NCBI RefSeq assembly: GCF_012034245.1
Contig: NZ_JAATEO010000002.1
Coordinates: forward strand, 248,001-312,000
Direction of reading: 5' to 3'
Source: Micromonospora thermarum
GTDB lineage: Bacteria; Actinomycetota; Actinomycetes; Mycobacteriales; Micromonosporaceae
DNA: 64,000 nucleotides
Part shown: piece after piece, positions 1-8,851 of the stretch
How the letters are laid out: the number at the start of each line of letters is the position of its first letter
Numbering within the stretch: position 1 is the first letter of the stretch
Position numbers and translations under genes: made by a program
The notes under the pieces: generated by a model
Told to the model about the DNA's origin: nothing
The model's database searches: none
The model's input: only the letters and a program-made list of their open reading frames with translations

Positions 1-1
1 G

Positions 2-2140
2 GCCGGGCTGGCGGCCACCGCCGCCGAGCTGCGCCGCCGGCTCGACCCGGTGACCCGGCTGGACCTGCGCATGCAGTCCAACGGCGTGCTGCTCACCGAG
101 GAGATCGCCGAGGTGCTCGTCACCCACGGCGTCGCGATCGGCATCTCCCTCGACGGTGACCGGGCCGCCAACGACCGGCACCGCCGCTACGCCTCCGGCG
201 CGAGCAGCCACGCCCGGGTGCTGCGGGCCCTGGCGCTGCTGCGCCGCCCCGAGTTCCGGCCGTGCTACGCCGGGCTGCTCTGCACGGTCGACCTCGCCAA
301 CGACCCCGTCACCGTCTACCGGGCGCTACTCGCCGAGGACCCGCCCCACATCGACTTCCTCCTGCCGCACGCCAACTGGGAACGTCCCCCGCCGCGCCCG
401 GCCGGCGTCGCCACCCCGTACGCCGACTGGCTGCTCGCCGTGCACCGGGCCTGGACGGCCGACGGTCGACCGGTGCCGATCCGGCTGCTGGATTCGCTGC
501 TCGCCACCGCCGCCGGCGGCGTCACCCGCACCGAGGCGGTCGGGCTGGCCGCCGCCGACCTGGCGGTCGTCGAGACCGACGGCAGCTACGAGCAGGTCGA
601 TTCGCTCAAGTCCGCGTACGACGGTGCGCCCGCCACCGGGCTGGACGTCTTCACCCACCCGGTCGACGCGGTCGCCGCCCACCCGATGGTCGCCGTCCGG
701 CAGGCCGGGCTCGCCGGGCTGTCCGCCACCTGCCGCGCCTGCCCGGTCGTCCGCCAGTGCGGCGGCGGCCTGTTCGCGCACCGGTACCGCCCCGGCACCG
801 GCTTCGACAACCCCTCGGTCTACTGCGCCGACCTGGCCCACCTGATCGAGGGCATCACCGGCGTCCCGGCCGGGCCGACCGGTTCGCCTGCCGCAACGCC
901 GGCGGCATCGGCCGGTGCCGGTGGCCCGGATGCCGCGATGCCGCCGGCATCGAGTCGATCCCCGTCCGTCGACCCGGCGGACGACGGCGCCGGGCCGGAC
1001 GTGCTGGACCCGTCGGTCCTGGACGACCTCGGCACGGGCCACGGCACCGACGCCTCAGTCCGCCAGCTCGCCGCCGTCCACCTGGCCAAGACCCGGGCGT
1101 TGCTGGTGGCGCTCAGCCCGGCCACGGCCGGGCACCCGGTCGCCGCGGCGGCCTGGGAGCGTCTGGTCGACCTGGACGTCACCGCACCGGGGGCGGTGCG
1201 GGAGGTGCTGGGCCACCCGTTCGTCCGCCGCTGGGCGCACCGGTGCCTCGAACGGCCGGCGCTGGCGGACCTCGATCGCCTCGCGGCGGTGGCAGCGGCG
1301 GCGGCGGTCCGCGCGGGTGCCCGCGTCGACCTGGACGTGCCGGTCCGCGACGGCGTGCTCGCCCTGCCCACCCTCGGGGCGCTCGCCCTGCCGGAGCTGT
1401 CCGGTCCCGCCCTGCTGACCACGGTCGACGGGGGTTTCCGGGTGCGCGCGGCGGGGCGGACGATCGACGTCCGGCCGGGCGAGGAGACATCCGTCTGGCG
1501 CCCGGTGCGCCGTGCCGACGCACCCGACGTGCTGATCGAGGACACCGACCCGTACCGGGACTGCTACCAGGACCTGGTGGTCGCGCCGCGGCTGGCCGCT
1601 GACGCCGCCGCCCGCTGGGCGGCCCACCTCACCGCGGCGGTGGGCCGGATCGACACCGAGGCGGAGGCGTACGCCCCCGGCGTGCGGGCGCTGCTGCGCG
1701 CGGTCGTCCCGGTCCGGCCGGACCGGCAGGGCCGGCAACGCAGCGCCGCCGCCGCGTCCGCCTTCGGCGCCGTCGCCGTCACGCCGGTTCCCGACGACGC
1801 GGCCCTCGCCGTGCTGCTCGTCCACGAGGTGCAGCACCTGAAGCTCGACGGGGTGCTCGACGTCTGCGAGCTGGTCGACCGGCGGGACGCCCGGCTGCTC
1901 ACCGTGCCGTGGCGGGACGACCCGCGCCCGGTGGAGGGCGTGCTGCACGGCACGTACGCGCACCTCGCCGTCGCGGACGTGTGGCGCCGGCGGCCGGGGG
2001 CGGAGGCCGCCGCCCAGCACCGCCGGTACCGCGACTGGACCGACGGCGCGCTCGACGCCCTGCTCGGGCTGGGTGCGCTGACACCGGCGGGGGAGCGGTT
2101 CGCCGCCCGGATGCGCACCACGGTGGACCGCTGGAGATGA
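2..2140 (+). CDS. fxsB: FxsB radical SAM/SPASM peptide maturase with C-terminal HExxH domain (5' partial)
   Basis: The reading frame is open from base 2 and enters from outside the window, so the N-terminal radical-SAM CxxxCxxC cluster motif is not visible. What remains is the second half of the radical SAM barrel (MQSNG, ISLDGD), then a SPASM-type cysteine cluster (Cys codons at 731, 740, 758 and near 826). A roughly 300-residue C-terminal extension carries HEVQH at 1823-1837, with further histidines downstream in VLHGTYAH. FxsB enzymes belong to the Xye/Grr/Fxs group of maturases that make three-residue cyclophanes on a precursor peptide. The extension matches the HExxH peptide-modification domain often fused to FxsB, here with the metal-binding residues intact. 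The stop overlaps the next ATG (ATGA at 2137). The FxsA precursor gene should lie just upstream, outside the window. Confidence 0.9.
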   Translation, partial: AGLAATAAELRRRLDPVTRLDLRMQSNGVLLTEEIAEVLVTHGVAIGISLDGDRAANDRHRRYASGASSHARVLRALALLRRPEFRPCYAGLLCTVDLANDPVTVYRALLAEDPPHIDFLLPHANWERPPPRPAGVATPYADWLLAVHRAWTADGRPVPIRLLDSLLATAAGGVTRTEAVGLAAADLAVVETDGSYEQVDSLKSAYDGAPATGLDVFTHPVDAVAAHPMVAVRQAGLAGLSATCRACPVVRQCGGGLFAHRYRPGTGFDNPSVYCADLAHLIEGITGVPAGPTGSPAATPAASAGAGGPDAAMPPASSRSPSVDPADDGAGPDVLDPSVLDDLGTGHGTDASVRQLAAVHLAKTRALLVALSPATAGHPVAAAAWERLVDLDVTAPGAVREVLGHPFVRRWAHRCLERPALADLDRLAAVAAAAAVRAGARVDLDVPVRDGVLALPTLGALALPELSGPALLTTVDGGFRVRAAGRTIDVRPGEETSVWRPVRRADAPDVLIEDTDPYRDCYQDLVVAPRLAADAAARWAAHLTAAVGRIDTEAEAYAPGVRALLRAVVPVRPDRQGRQRSAAAASAFGAVAVTPVPDDAALAVLLVHEVQHLKLDGVLDVCELVDRRDARLLTVPWRDDPRPVEGVLHGTYAHLAVADVWRRRPGAEAAAQHRRYRDWTDGALDALLGLGALTPAGERFAARMRTTVDRWR

Positions 2141-3000
2141 CCGTCGGGCGCGCCGGGCTGGCCGCCGACCTGCGGGCGTTGGGCCTGCCGATCGGTGCGA
2201 CCGTGCTGGTCCACGCGTCGCTGCGCCGGATCGGGCCGGTCGCGGGCGGCCCGGCGGCCGTGCTGGCCGCCCTGGGCGACGTGCTCGGCCCGGCCGGGAC
2301 GGTGGTGGTGCCGACGCAGACCGCCGGCAACTCCAACACGTCGCCGGCCTTCCGCGCCGCCACCGCCGGTCTGACCGCCGCCGAGGCGGCCGAGGTGGAG
2401 GCACGCATCCCGCCGTTCGACCCCGACCGGAGCCCCGCCGAGGGCATGGGTGCGCTCGCCGAGCACGTGCGACGGCAGCCCGGGGCCGTGCGCAGCCGGC
2501 ACCCGCAGACGTCGTTCGCGGCGCTCGGCCCGGCCGCCGCCGCCCTGACCGCCGTGCACGACCTGGAGTGCCACCTGGGCGAGCGGTCCCCGCAGGCGGC
2601 CCTGTACGCCGCCGACGCCCTGGTACTGCTGCTCGGTGTCGACTACGCCAAGTGCACCGCCTTCCACCTCGCCGAGTACCGCCTCAGGCCACCGCCCGCC
2701 TCTCGTCCGTACCGCTGTTACGTCCGGGACGAGGCGGGCCGCCGGGTCCGGCGCGACTTCCTCGCCCTCGACCTCGACGACTCGGACTTTCCCCGGATCG
2801 GCGCGGCCCTGGACCGCCGGCCGGAGGTGCGGCGGGGCCCGGTCGGCGCCGGCACCGGCCGGCTGGTGCGGGTGCGTGCGGCCGTCGACTTCGCCGGCCG
2901 ATGGATGAGCGGGCACCGGACGCGAGGGCGGTTCCGTGTTTGCCACTGCCGATACTGTGGTCCCGCGGGAGTGTCCCCTTCGGACGGGAGCGGCGTGTGA
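2137..3000 (+). CDS. AAC(3)-family N-acetyltransferase of the Fxs operon
   Basis: The protein has 287 residues and the family features of aminoglycoside N(3)-acetyltransferases: an N-terminal VLVHASLRRIG, VVVPTQT about 40 residues later, the RHPQTSFAALGP motif, and LLLGVDYAKCTAFHLAE near residue 170. Members of this family use acetyl-CoA to acylate an amine. The ATG at 2137 overlaps the fxsB stop by four bases and the TGA at 2998-3000 overlaps the GTG of the next gene, so it is translationally coupled inside the Fxs operon. That setting argues for a role in processing the Fxs peptide or a related amine rather than for drug resistance. This is inference, because the substrate cannot be read from sequence. 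The last 20 residues, after the basic RTRGRF stretch, are Cys-rich and not typical of the family. Confidence 0.88.
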   Translation: MTVGRAGLAADLRALGLPIGATVLVHASLRRIGPVAGGPAAVLAALGDVLGPAGTVVVPTQTAGNSNTSPAFRAATAGLTAAEAAEVEARIPPFDPDRSPAEGMGALAEHVRRQPGAVRSRHPQTSFAALGPAAAALTAVHDLECHLGERSPQAALYAADALVLLLGVDYAKCTAFHLAEYRLRPPPASRPYRCYVRDEAGRRVRRDFLALDLDDSDFPRIGAALDRRPEVRRGPVGAGTGRLVRVRAAVDFAGRWMSGHRTRGRFRVCHCRYCGPAGVSPSDGSGV

Positions 3001-3674
3001 GCGAGGAGGAGTTCCGGGTCGACCCGCGCGCCCCCGTGTTCTTCCTCAGCTACGCCCGCGCCAAGCAGCGGCCGGCCGAGCCGCCCCGGGACACCAACCA
3101 GAAGGTGTTCCAGCTCTACGTCGACCTCTCCGACCACGTGTCGGAGCTGCTGGGCCTGCCGGCGGGCAGCACGGCCGGGTTCCTCGACCGGGTCCTCGAC
3201 GGCGGCCAGGTGTGGGCGGACGACCTGGCCTTCGCCGCCGGCCACTGTCAGGTCTTCATCCCGCTGATCTCCCCGCAGTACCTGCGCAGCGTCTGGTGCG
3301 CGCGGGAGTGGAACGCGTTCGTGCGCCGCCGGCAGGTGCGCCGCCCGGACGCGCGGGCGACGCCGGGGGAGCGGCCGATCATCCCGGTGAACTGGTCGGT
3401 GATGGGCCGCCGCCACCTACCGGAGGCGATCCGCCGGCGGCAGATGTTCTCGCCGACCGGGCTGCCGCCGGACATCGCCCCGCAGTACCAGCAGGAGGGC
3501 ATCTACGGCCTGCTCAGCCTGGGCCGTAACGGCAAGGACGCGTACGACGCGGTGGTGTGGCGGCTCGCGCAGCGGGTGGTGCGTGCGGTGGACACGCACT
3601 GGGTCGAGCCGTACGTGTCGCACATCGAGGAGCTCGGCGACGGGTTCGAGGAGGCCGGGGATGAGCTGGACTGA
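2997..3674 (+). CDS. TIR-like domain protein of the Fxs operon
   Basis: This 225-residue protein starts at GTG 2997, which overlaps the TGA of the preceding gene. It is essentially one TIR-like domain. FFLSYARAK near residue 15 is strand A of the fold, GGQVWADDL lies in the middle, and FIPLISPQYLRSVWCAREW near residues 86-105 matches the classic TIR segment with a WCxxE motif. Glu104 is in the position of the catalytic glutamate of TIR NAD-hydrolases. It resembles the N-terminal half of the following FxsC gene but lacks its C-terminal domain, so it is a paralogous single-domain copy. The final codons overlap the FxsC start by 14 bases. Whether it has NADase activity cannot be decided from the sequence. 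Confidence 0.82.
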   Translation: MSEEEFRVDPRAPVFFLSYARAKQRPAEPPRDTNQKVFQLYVDLSDHVSELLGLPAGSTAGFLDRVLDGGQVWADDLAFAAGHCQVFIPLISPQYLRSVWCAREWNAFVRRRQVRRPDARATPGERPIIPVNWSVMGRRHLPEAIRRRQMFSPTGLPPDIAPQYQQEGIYGLLSLGRNGKDAYDAVVWRLAQRVVRAVDTHWVEPYVSHIEELGDGFEEAGDELD

Positions 3675-4830
3675 CACCACCGGCTCCCGCGCCGGCCGGG
3701 AGACGTACTTCTTCCTCAGCTACGCCCATTCGGTGCCGCTGTCGGCGGCGGCCCGTCCGGACACGGACTACTGGGTCAGCCGGTTCTTCCAGGACCTGCA
3801 CGCCGCCGTGCAGCGCGGCGCGCGCCGCGCCGGTGACCTCGACATCGGGTTCTTCGACGGGCTCGTCGCGCCCGGCGCCGACCTGAAGCAGGCGCTCACC
3901 GACGCGCTCAGCCTCACCCACGTGTTCGTCCCGCTCTACTCGCCGAACTACTTCAGCAACGCCTGGGCCGTCGGCGAGCGGGCCGCCTTCCGGTCCCGGC
4001 TGGGCCTGCTGCGCCCCGGCGAGGCGGGCCGGCACATTCTGCCGGTGTTGTGGATCCCCTTCCCGCCGTGGGACGACCGGCCGGAGATGGCCGAGGCCGT
4101 GGAGCTGGTCGGCGGTCCCACCGAGTACGCGGAGAACGGCCTGCGGGCGCTGTGCAAGCTCAGCGCCTACCGGCGGCAGTACGACGTGGTGCTCAGCGCC
4201 CTCGCCGAGCGGATCATCGCGGTGACCGAGACCGCGCCGTTGCGCCGCTCGCGGGCCGCCCCGGTGGGCGCGGCCCGGGTGGAGGACCGGGGAGACCCGG
4301 CGCTGGTCGTCACCGCGCTCGCCGGGCCGGACGGGCGGCAGTGGCGGCCGTTCGCCGGGCGGCACGTGCTGACGATCGCCGACTACGTGGCCGCCACCGC
4401 CCAGCGGTTGGGGCTGCCGACCCGGGTCGTCGAGTTCGCCGGCGCCCGCGACCACGCCCCGGACAGCCCGACCGTCCTGCTGATCGACGCCAGCCTGGGC
4501 GTGGCGGCGGTCCGGGAGGCGGTCGCCGGCCTGCCGCGCTGGGTGGTGCCGCTGGTCGTCGCCGACGCTGACGCCCTGCCCGGGGGGACCGCCTGGGCGG
4601 CGGGGGCGGACGAGATCGACGCCGTGCTGCGCGAGGCCCGGTTCCCGGAGGTGCGGCCGGTCCACGGCGTGGACGAGTTCGAGCGCAGCGCGCCGCTGCT
4701 GGTGATCGAGGCGCGCAAGCAGTTCCTCCGGCACGGCCCGCTCTACCCGCAGGACATCCCGGGCGCACCGCGGCCGAGCCTGCGCCCGACCGACCCATCC
4801 GACCAGCGGCGACGAGGAGAAGACCGATGA
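3661..4830 (+). CDS. fxsC: FxsC, TIR-like protein of the FxSxx-COOH system
   Basis: The protein has 389 residues with ATG at 3661, inside the end of the preceding TIR gene. Residues 13-140 form a TIR-like domain: YFFLSYAH, then LDIGFFDG, then HVFVPLYSPNYFSNAWAVGE with Glu106 in the TIR glutamate position. After a linker, residues 200-370 form the C-terminal FxsC-type domain, which begins near VVTALAGPDG and ends near ARKQFLRHGPLYP. FxsC is a named partner of FxsB and FxsT in FxSxx-COOH loci, but its biochemical role is not established. The stop overlaps the fxsT start (ATGA at 4827). No signal peptide or membrane segment is seen, so it is probably cytoplasmic. Confidence 0.88.
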   Translation: MSWTDTTGSRAGRETYFFLSYAHSVPLSAAARPDTDYWVSRFFQDLHAAVQRGARRAGDLDIGFFDGLVAPGADLKQALTDALSLTHVFVPLYSPNYFSNAWAVGERAAFRSRLGLLRPGEAGRHILPVLWIPFPPWDDRPEMAEAVELVGGPTEYAENGLRALCKLSAYRRQYDVVLSALAERIIAVTETAPLRRSRAAPVGAARVEDRGDPALVVTALAGPDGRQWRPFAGRHVLTIADYVAATAQRLGLPTRVVEFAGARDHAPDSPTVLLIDASLGVAAVREAVAGLPRWVVPLVVADADALPGGTAWAAGADEIDAVLREARFPEVRPVHGVDEFERSAPLLVIEARKQFLRHGPLYPQDIPGAPRPSLRPTDPSDQRRRGEDR

Positions 4831-7800
4831 CGGAACAGCGCGACGGTCAGGTCGTCACCTTCTACTCGTACAAGGGCGGCACCGGCCGCACGATGGCCCT
4901 GGCGAACACCGCCTGGATCCTCGCGGCGAACGGCCAGCGCGTCCTCGTCGCCGACTGGGACCTGGAGTCACCGGGGCTGCACCGGTTCTACGCCCCGTTC
5001 CTCGACCCCGAGCAGGTCGCCTCCACCGGTGGTGTGATGGACCTGATCGTCGAGTACGAGTGGGCGAACCTGAATCGCCGCCGGGAGGCCGAGGCCGCCG
5101 GGCTCGCCGAGCCGGTGGAGTCCCGCCCCAGCGACTGGCACCGCCACCTGGCCAAGGTGCAGAAGTACGCCTTCTCCGTCACCTGGGAGTTCCCCGGCGG
5201 CGGCAGCCTCGACCTGCTGCTCGCCGGCCGGCACAACCCGGACTACGCGAGCAGCGTCACCGGCCTGAACTGGGACAACTTCTACAACCGGCTGGGCGGG
5301 GCGCTGTTCTTCGACGCGCTGCGCGAGGACATGAAGCGCCACTACGACTGGACGCTGATCGACAGCCGCACCGGCATCAGCGACGTCGCCGAGATCTGCA
5401 CCATCCACCTGCCGGACGTGCTGGTCGACTGTTTCACGCTGAGCGACCAGGGCATCGACGGCGCCGCCACGGTCGCCGCCCGGGTCCGCGGCTACGAGGG
5501 GCGGCGGGCGCGGCGGGTGCTGCCGGTGCCGATGCGGGTGGACGAGGGGGAGAAGGGCAAGGCCGACGCCGGCCGGGCGGTGGCGATGCAGCGGTTCGCC
5601 GGGCTGCCGGGCGGGATGACCGACGCCGAACGGCGCGAGTACTGGCTCACCGTCGAGGTGCCCTACCGGGCCTACTACGCGTACGAGGAGACGCTCGCCA
5701 CCTTCGGCGACATCCCGGGCAGCCGCACCACCCTGCTGTCCGCGTACGAGACGCTGACCGGCCACATCACCGGTGGCCGGATCGCCGCGTTGCCGCGGAT
5801 GGACGAGGCGCTGCGCCGGCGTACCGTCGCCCGCTTCGAGCGCAAGCCCGCCGTCGCCGACGAGCTGATCGTGCTGCGACACGTCCCGGAGGACCAGGCC
5901 TGGGCGGAGTGGGTGCAGGCCGTGCTCACGGCCGTGGACCTGCGGGTGGTCACGGCGGCGGTGGACGATCCGCCGCCGGTGCGGCCCGGCGCGGTGACCC
6001 GTGACGTCACGCTGGTCTCCCGCTCGTACCGGGTGGCACACGACGAGCAGGTCGACCCGCGCCGGTCGGGCGCGGCGCTGCTCGTGTACGTGGACAGCAC
6101 CACCCCCTCGCCCGACGCACCGATCGGCAGCTGGGTGTCGCTGCACGAGCTGGCCGCCGAGGAGGCCGTCGACCGGCTCGTGCAGCTCCTCGGGGTGACC
6201 CCACCACCGGGCCACGGCCGTCCGCTGGTGCGCACCGCCCGCTACCCGGGCTCGCGGGCGCCGGTGTTCAACCCGCCCAGCCGCAACCTCCGGTTCACCG
6301 GCCGCGATGAGCTGCTGCGCCAGCTCCGGGAGGAGTTGAAGGCCGCCGGCAGCACCGGCCTCCCGGTGGCGTTGCGCGGGGGTCCGGGCATCGGCAAGAC
6401 GCAGCTCGCGATCGAGTACGCGCACCGCTTCCGGGGTGCGTACGACGTCATCTGGTGGGTCCAGGCCGACCCGCCGCAGTTCGTCGACGTCCGGGTGGCC
6501 GACCTCGGCGCCGAGCTGGGCCTGCCCCGGCAGCCCACCATTCCCGAGATGACGCGAGCGGTACGGCAGCGGCTCAGCCGCCCCGAGCGCCGCCCGGACG
6601 GTGGCCCGCCCGAGCAGTGGCTGCTCGTCTTCGACAACGTCGACCAGTACGAGGACGTCCGCGACTACCTGCCGCAGGGCGTCGGGCACGTGCTCGTCAC
6701 CACCCGCAACCCGGACTGGGGCGACCTGGCCCGGGCGTTGGACGTCGAGGCGTTCCAGCGGGCGGAGAGCGTCGCGCACCTGCGGGCCCGCGTCGGCGAG
6801 CGGTCGATCACGGAGGCCGAGGCGGAGCAGGTGGCCGACGCGGTCGAGAACGTGCCGATCTTCGTGGCGATGGCCGGCGCGTGGCTGGCCGACACCGGCA
6901 CCCCGGTCGCCGACTACCTGGCCGGCCTGGAGCGCACCGGCCCGGCCGAGGACATCTGGGACTTCTCCCTCCAGCGGTTGCGGGAGGGCTCGGCGGGCGC
7001 GTACCGGCTGCTGCAGCTCGCCTCCGTGCTCGCCCCGGAGATCTCCCTCGAACTGCTCTACAGCGACCAGGTCGCGAAGGTCATCGCCGCGCACGACCCG
7101 GTGGTGGCCGCCCGGGTGGCCGACCGGGTCTCCGAGCGGGACATCGCCGCCGCGCTCGTGCAGCGCATCAACCGCCTGGCCCTGGTCAAGGTCGACCTGC
7201 ACGCCCAGCAGGTCCAGGTCCACCGGCTGCTCCAGGCGGCGCTGCGCGCCCGGATGACGCCGGAGGAACTGGCCGGCGTGAAGCAGGACGTGCACCGCAT
7301 CCTCGCCGGCTCCCGCCCCTCCGGCGAGGTGGAGGACCCGGCCGCCCAGGCGCGCCTGCGCCTGCTCTGGCCGCACCTCGACGGCGCCGACGCGCTCTCC
7401 TCGCCCGACGACGACGTGCGCCAGCTCATCATCGACCGGATCCGGTACATCTACCTCAACGGCGGGTACGCGCAGGGCCACCGGTACGCCGAGCAGGCCG
7501 ACGCCGCCTGGACCCGGCTGCTGGCGCAGCTCGCCCCGGACACGTCCGCGCACCGGGCGTTGCAGGTGCAGCTGCTGCACCTGCGGTTCAACCGGGCCAA
7601 CCTGCTGCGTAGCCTCGGCCGGTTCGACGACGCCCGCCGCCTCGACGAGGAGACGCTCGGCGCCCAGGAGAAGCTGATCGGGTCCAGCCACCCGTACACC
7701 CTGATGACCGCGGGTGGCTACGGCGGTGACCTGCGGGCCATCGGCCGCTACGCCGACGCGCTGGAACGGGACCTGCGCACGTACGCCGCCTCCGTCGAGG

Positions 7801-8762
7801 TGTTCGGCGAGGACCACCGCCGTACGCTGACCGCCGCGAACAACCTGGCCGCGTCGTACCGGCTGATGGGCGACTTCCGGCGGGCGCTGGACGGCGACGA
7901 GGCCACCTACCGCCGGCTGCGGGTGGTGCTCGGCCCGGACCACCCGCGCACCCTGCTCACCGCCAACAACCTGGCGCGGGACCTGCGGGAGGCCGGCGAC
8001 TACGAGGGCTCGGTGGCGTTGCTGCAGACGGTCGTCGCCGGGTACCGCAACCTCTTCGGCGACCAGTCCCGCAACGTGCTCACCGCGCAGACCAACCTCG
8101 CCGCGTCGCTGCGCAGCACCGGCGAGATCGCCGAGGCGGCGCGGCTGCTCGACGATGCGTACGAGCACCTGCTCGCCGGGTTCGGCCCGCTCAACCCGGA
8201 CACCCTGTTCAGCCGCCTGTCCCGCGCGGCGAACCTGATGCTCCAGGGGGAGGGGGAGCGGGCCCGTCTCGAGCTGACCGAGACCGAGGAACAGTTCGCG
8301 CAGGTCTTCGGCGAGGGGCACCCGTACGTGCTGGTGTGCCGCAACAACCGCAGCGTGGCGATGTGGGACGCCGGTGAGGTGGTGGCGGCCCGGGAACTGG
8401 CCGCGCGGACGGCGGCGGCGGTGACCACGGCGCTGGGTGGCACCCACCCGCTGACCATGGCGGTCGCCAACAACCTGGCCGTCTTCACGATCCAGCACGG
8501 CGAGCTGGAGGCCGGGCGGGAGCAGCTGCGCATCGTCGTGGGGCGGCTGCGCGAGACCCTGGGCGAGGACCACCCGGACACGCTGCGCGGCCGGGGGAAC
8601 CTGGCGGTCGCCGAGCAGACCACCACCGGCGGCGCCGGCAGCATCGAGCGGATGCGGCTGGCGGACCGGCTGGCCAACCGGATCGGTCAGCACCACCCGA
8701 GCGTGGTGAACCTGCGGGAGGGGCGGTACGTGCGGCGGGTGCTCGACCCGCACCCCTACTGA
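4827..8762 (+). CDS. fxsT: FxsT, ParA-like/TIR-like/NB-ARC/TPR protein of the Fxs system
   Basis: The 1311-residue multidomain protein is coupled to fxsC through ATGA. Residues 9-330 resemble a ParA/MinD-type ATPase, with deviant Walker A KGGTGRT at 16-22 and ADWDLESPGLHRFY after it. Residues 345-465 look like a degenerate TIR-like domain (ELIVLRHVPEDQAWAEWV, then ALLVYVDST). An NB-ARC/STAND ATPase follows, with FTGRDELL near 490, Walker A GGPGIGKT near 518, LLVFDNVDQ near 600 and VLVTTRNPDWG near 622. From about residue 860 to the end there are repeated TPR units with the recurring pattern HPxTLxxxNNLAxxLR. STAND proteins of this kind work as ligand-gated switches, with the TPRs as sensor. 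The gene ends the operon, and its stop codon lies inside an inverted repeat. Confidence 0.9.
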   Translation: MTEQRDGQVVTFYSYKGGTGRTMALANTAWILAANGQRVLVADWDLESPGLHRFYAPFLDPEQVASTGGVMDLIVEYEWANLNRRREAEAAGLAEPVESRPSDWHRHLAKVQKYAFSVTWEFPGGGSLDLLLAGRHNPDYASSVTGLNWDNFYNRLGGALFFDALREDMKRHYDWTLIDSRTGISDVAEICTIHLPDVLVDCFTLSDQGIDGAATVAARVRGYEGRRARRVLPVPMRVDEGEKGKADAGRAVAMQRFAGLPGGMTDAERREYWLTVEVPYRAYYAYEETLATFGDIPGSRTTLLSAYETLTGHITGGRIAALPRMDEALRRRTVARFERKPAVADELIVLRHVPEDQAWAEWVQAVLTAVDLRVVTAAVDDPPPVRPGAVTRDVTLVSRSYRVAHDEQVDPRRSGAALLVYVDSTTPSPDAPIGSWVSLHELAAEEAVDRLVQLLGVTPPPGHGRPLVRTARYPGSRAPVFNPPSRNLRFTGRDELLRQLREELKAAGSTGLPVALRGGPGIGKTQLAIEYAHRFRGAYDVIWWVQADPPQFVDVRVADLGAELGLPRQPTIPEMTRAVRQRLSRPERRPDGGPPEQWLLVFDNVDQYEDVRDYLPQGVGHVLVTTRNPDWGDLARALDVEAFQRAESVAHLRARVGERSITEAEAEQVADAVENVPIFVAMAGAWLADTGTPVADYLAGLERTGPAEDIWDFSLQRLREGSAGAYRLLQLASVLAPEISLELLYSDQVAKVIAAHDPVVAARVADRVSERDIAAALVQRINRLALVKVDLHAQQVQVHRLLQAALRARMTPEELAGVKQDVHRILAGSRPSGEVEDPAAQARLRLLWPHLDGADALSSPDDDVRQLIIDRIRYIYLNGGYAQGHRYAEQADAAWTRLLAQLAPDTSAHRALQVQLLHLRFNRANLLRSLGRFDDARRLDEETLGAQEKLIGSSHPYTLMTAGGYGGDLRAIGRYADALERDLRTYAASVEVFGEDHRRTLTAANNLAASYRLMGDFRRALDGDEATYRRLRVVLGPDHPRTLLTANNLARDLREAGDYEGSVALLQTVVAGYRNLFGDQSRNVLTAQTNLAASLRSTGEIAEAARLLDDAYEHLLAGFGPLNPDTLFSRLSRAANLMLQGEGERARLELTETEEQFAQVFGEGHPYVLVCRNNRSVAMWDAGEVVAARELAARTAAAVTTALGGTHPLTMAVANNLAVFTIQHGELEAGREQLRIVVGRLRETLGEDHPDTLRGRGNLAVAEQTTTGGAGSIERMRLADRLANRIGQHHPSVVNLREGRYVRRVLDPHPY

Positions 8763-8851
8763 ACCTTCTTCAACCTGAACCGCGCGGCGGCCACGCCCCG
8801 ACCCCCACCTGTTGCCACGACGGACCGCAAGGGGAGGTTGAAGAAGGTTCA
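8760..8851. terminator. 17-bp perfect inverted repeat between convergent fxsT and hydrolase
   Basis: The arm TGAACCTTCTTCAACCT at 8760-8776 is repeated in reverse complement at 8835-8851 with no mismatch, separated by 58 bases. Each arm contains the stop codon of one convergent gene: TGA of fxsT at 8760-8762 and TGA of the minus-strand hydrolase at 8849-8851. The arms are AT-richer than their surroundings. A bidirectional terminator is the simplest reading, but the long spacer is unusual for an intrinsic terminator, so a protein-binding site or the ends of a tiny insertion are also possible. Confidence 0.5.
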
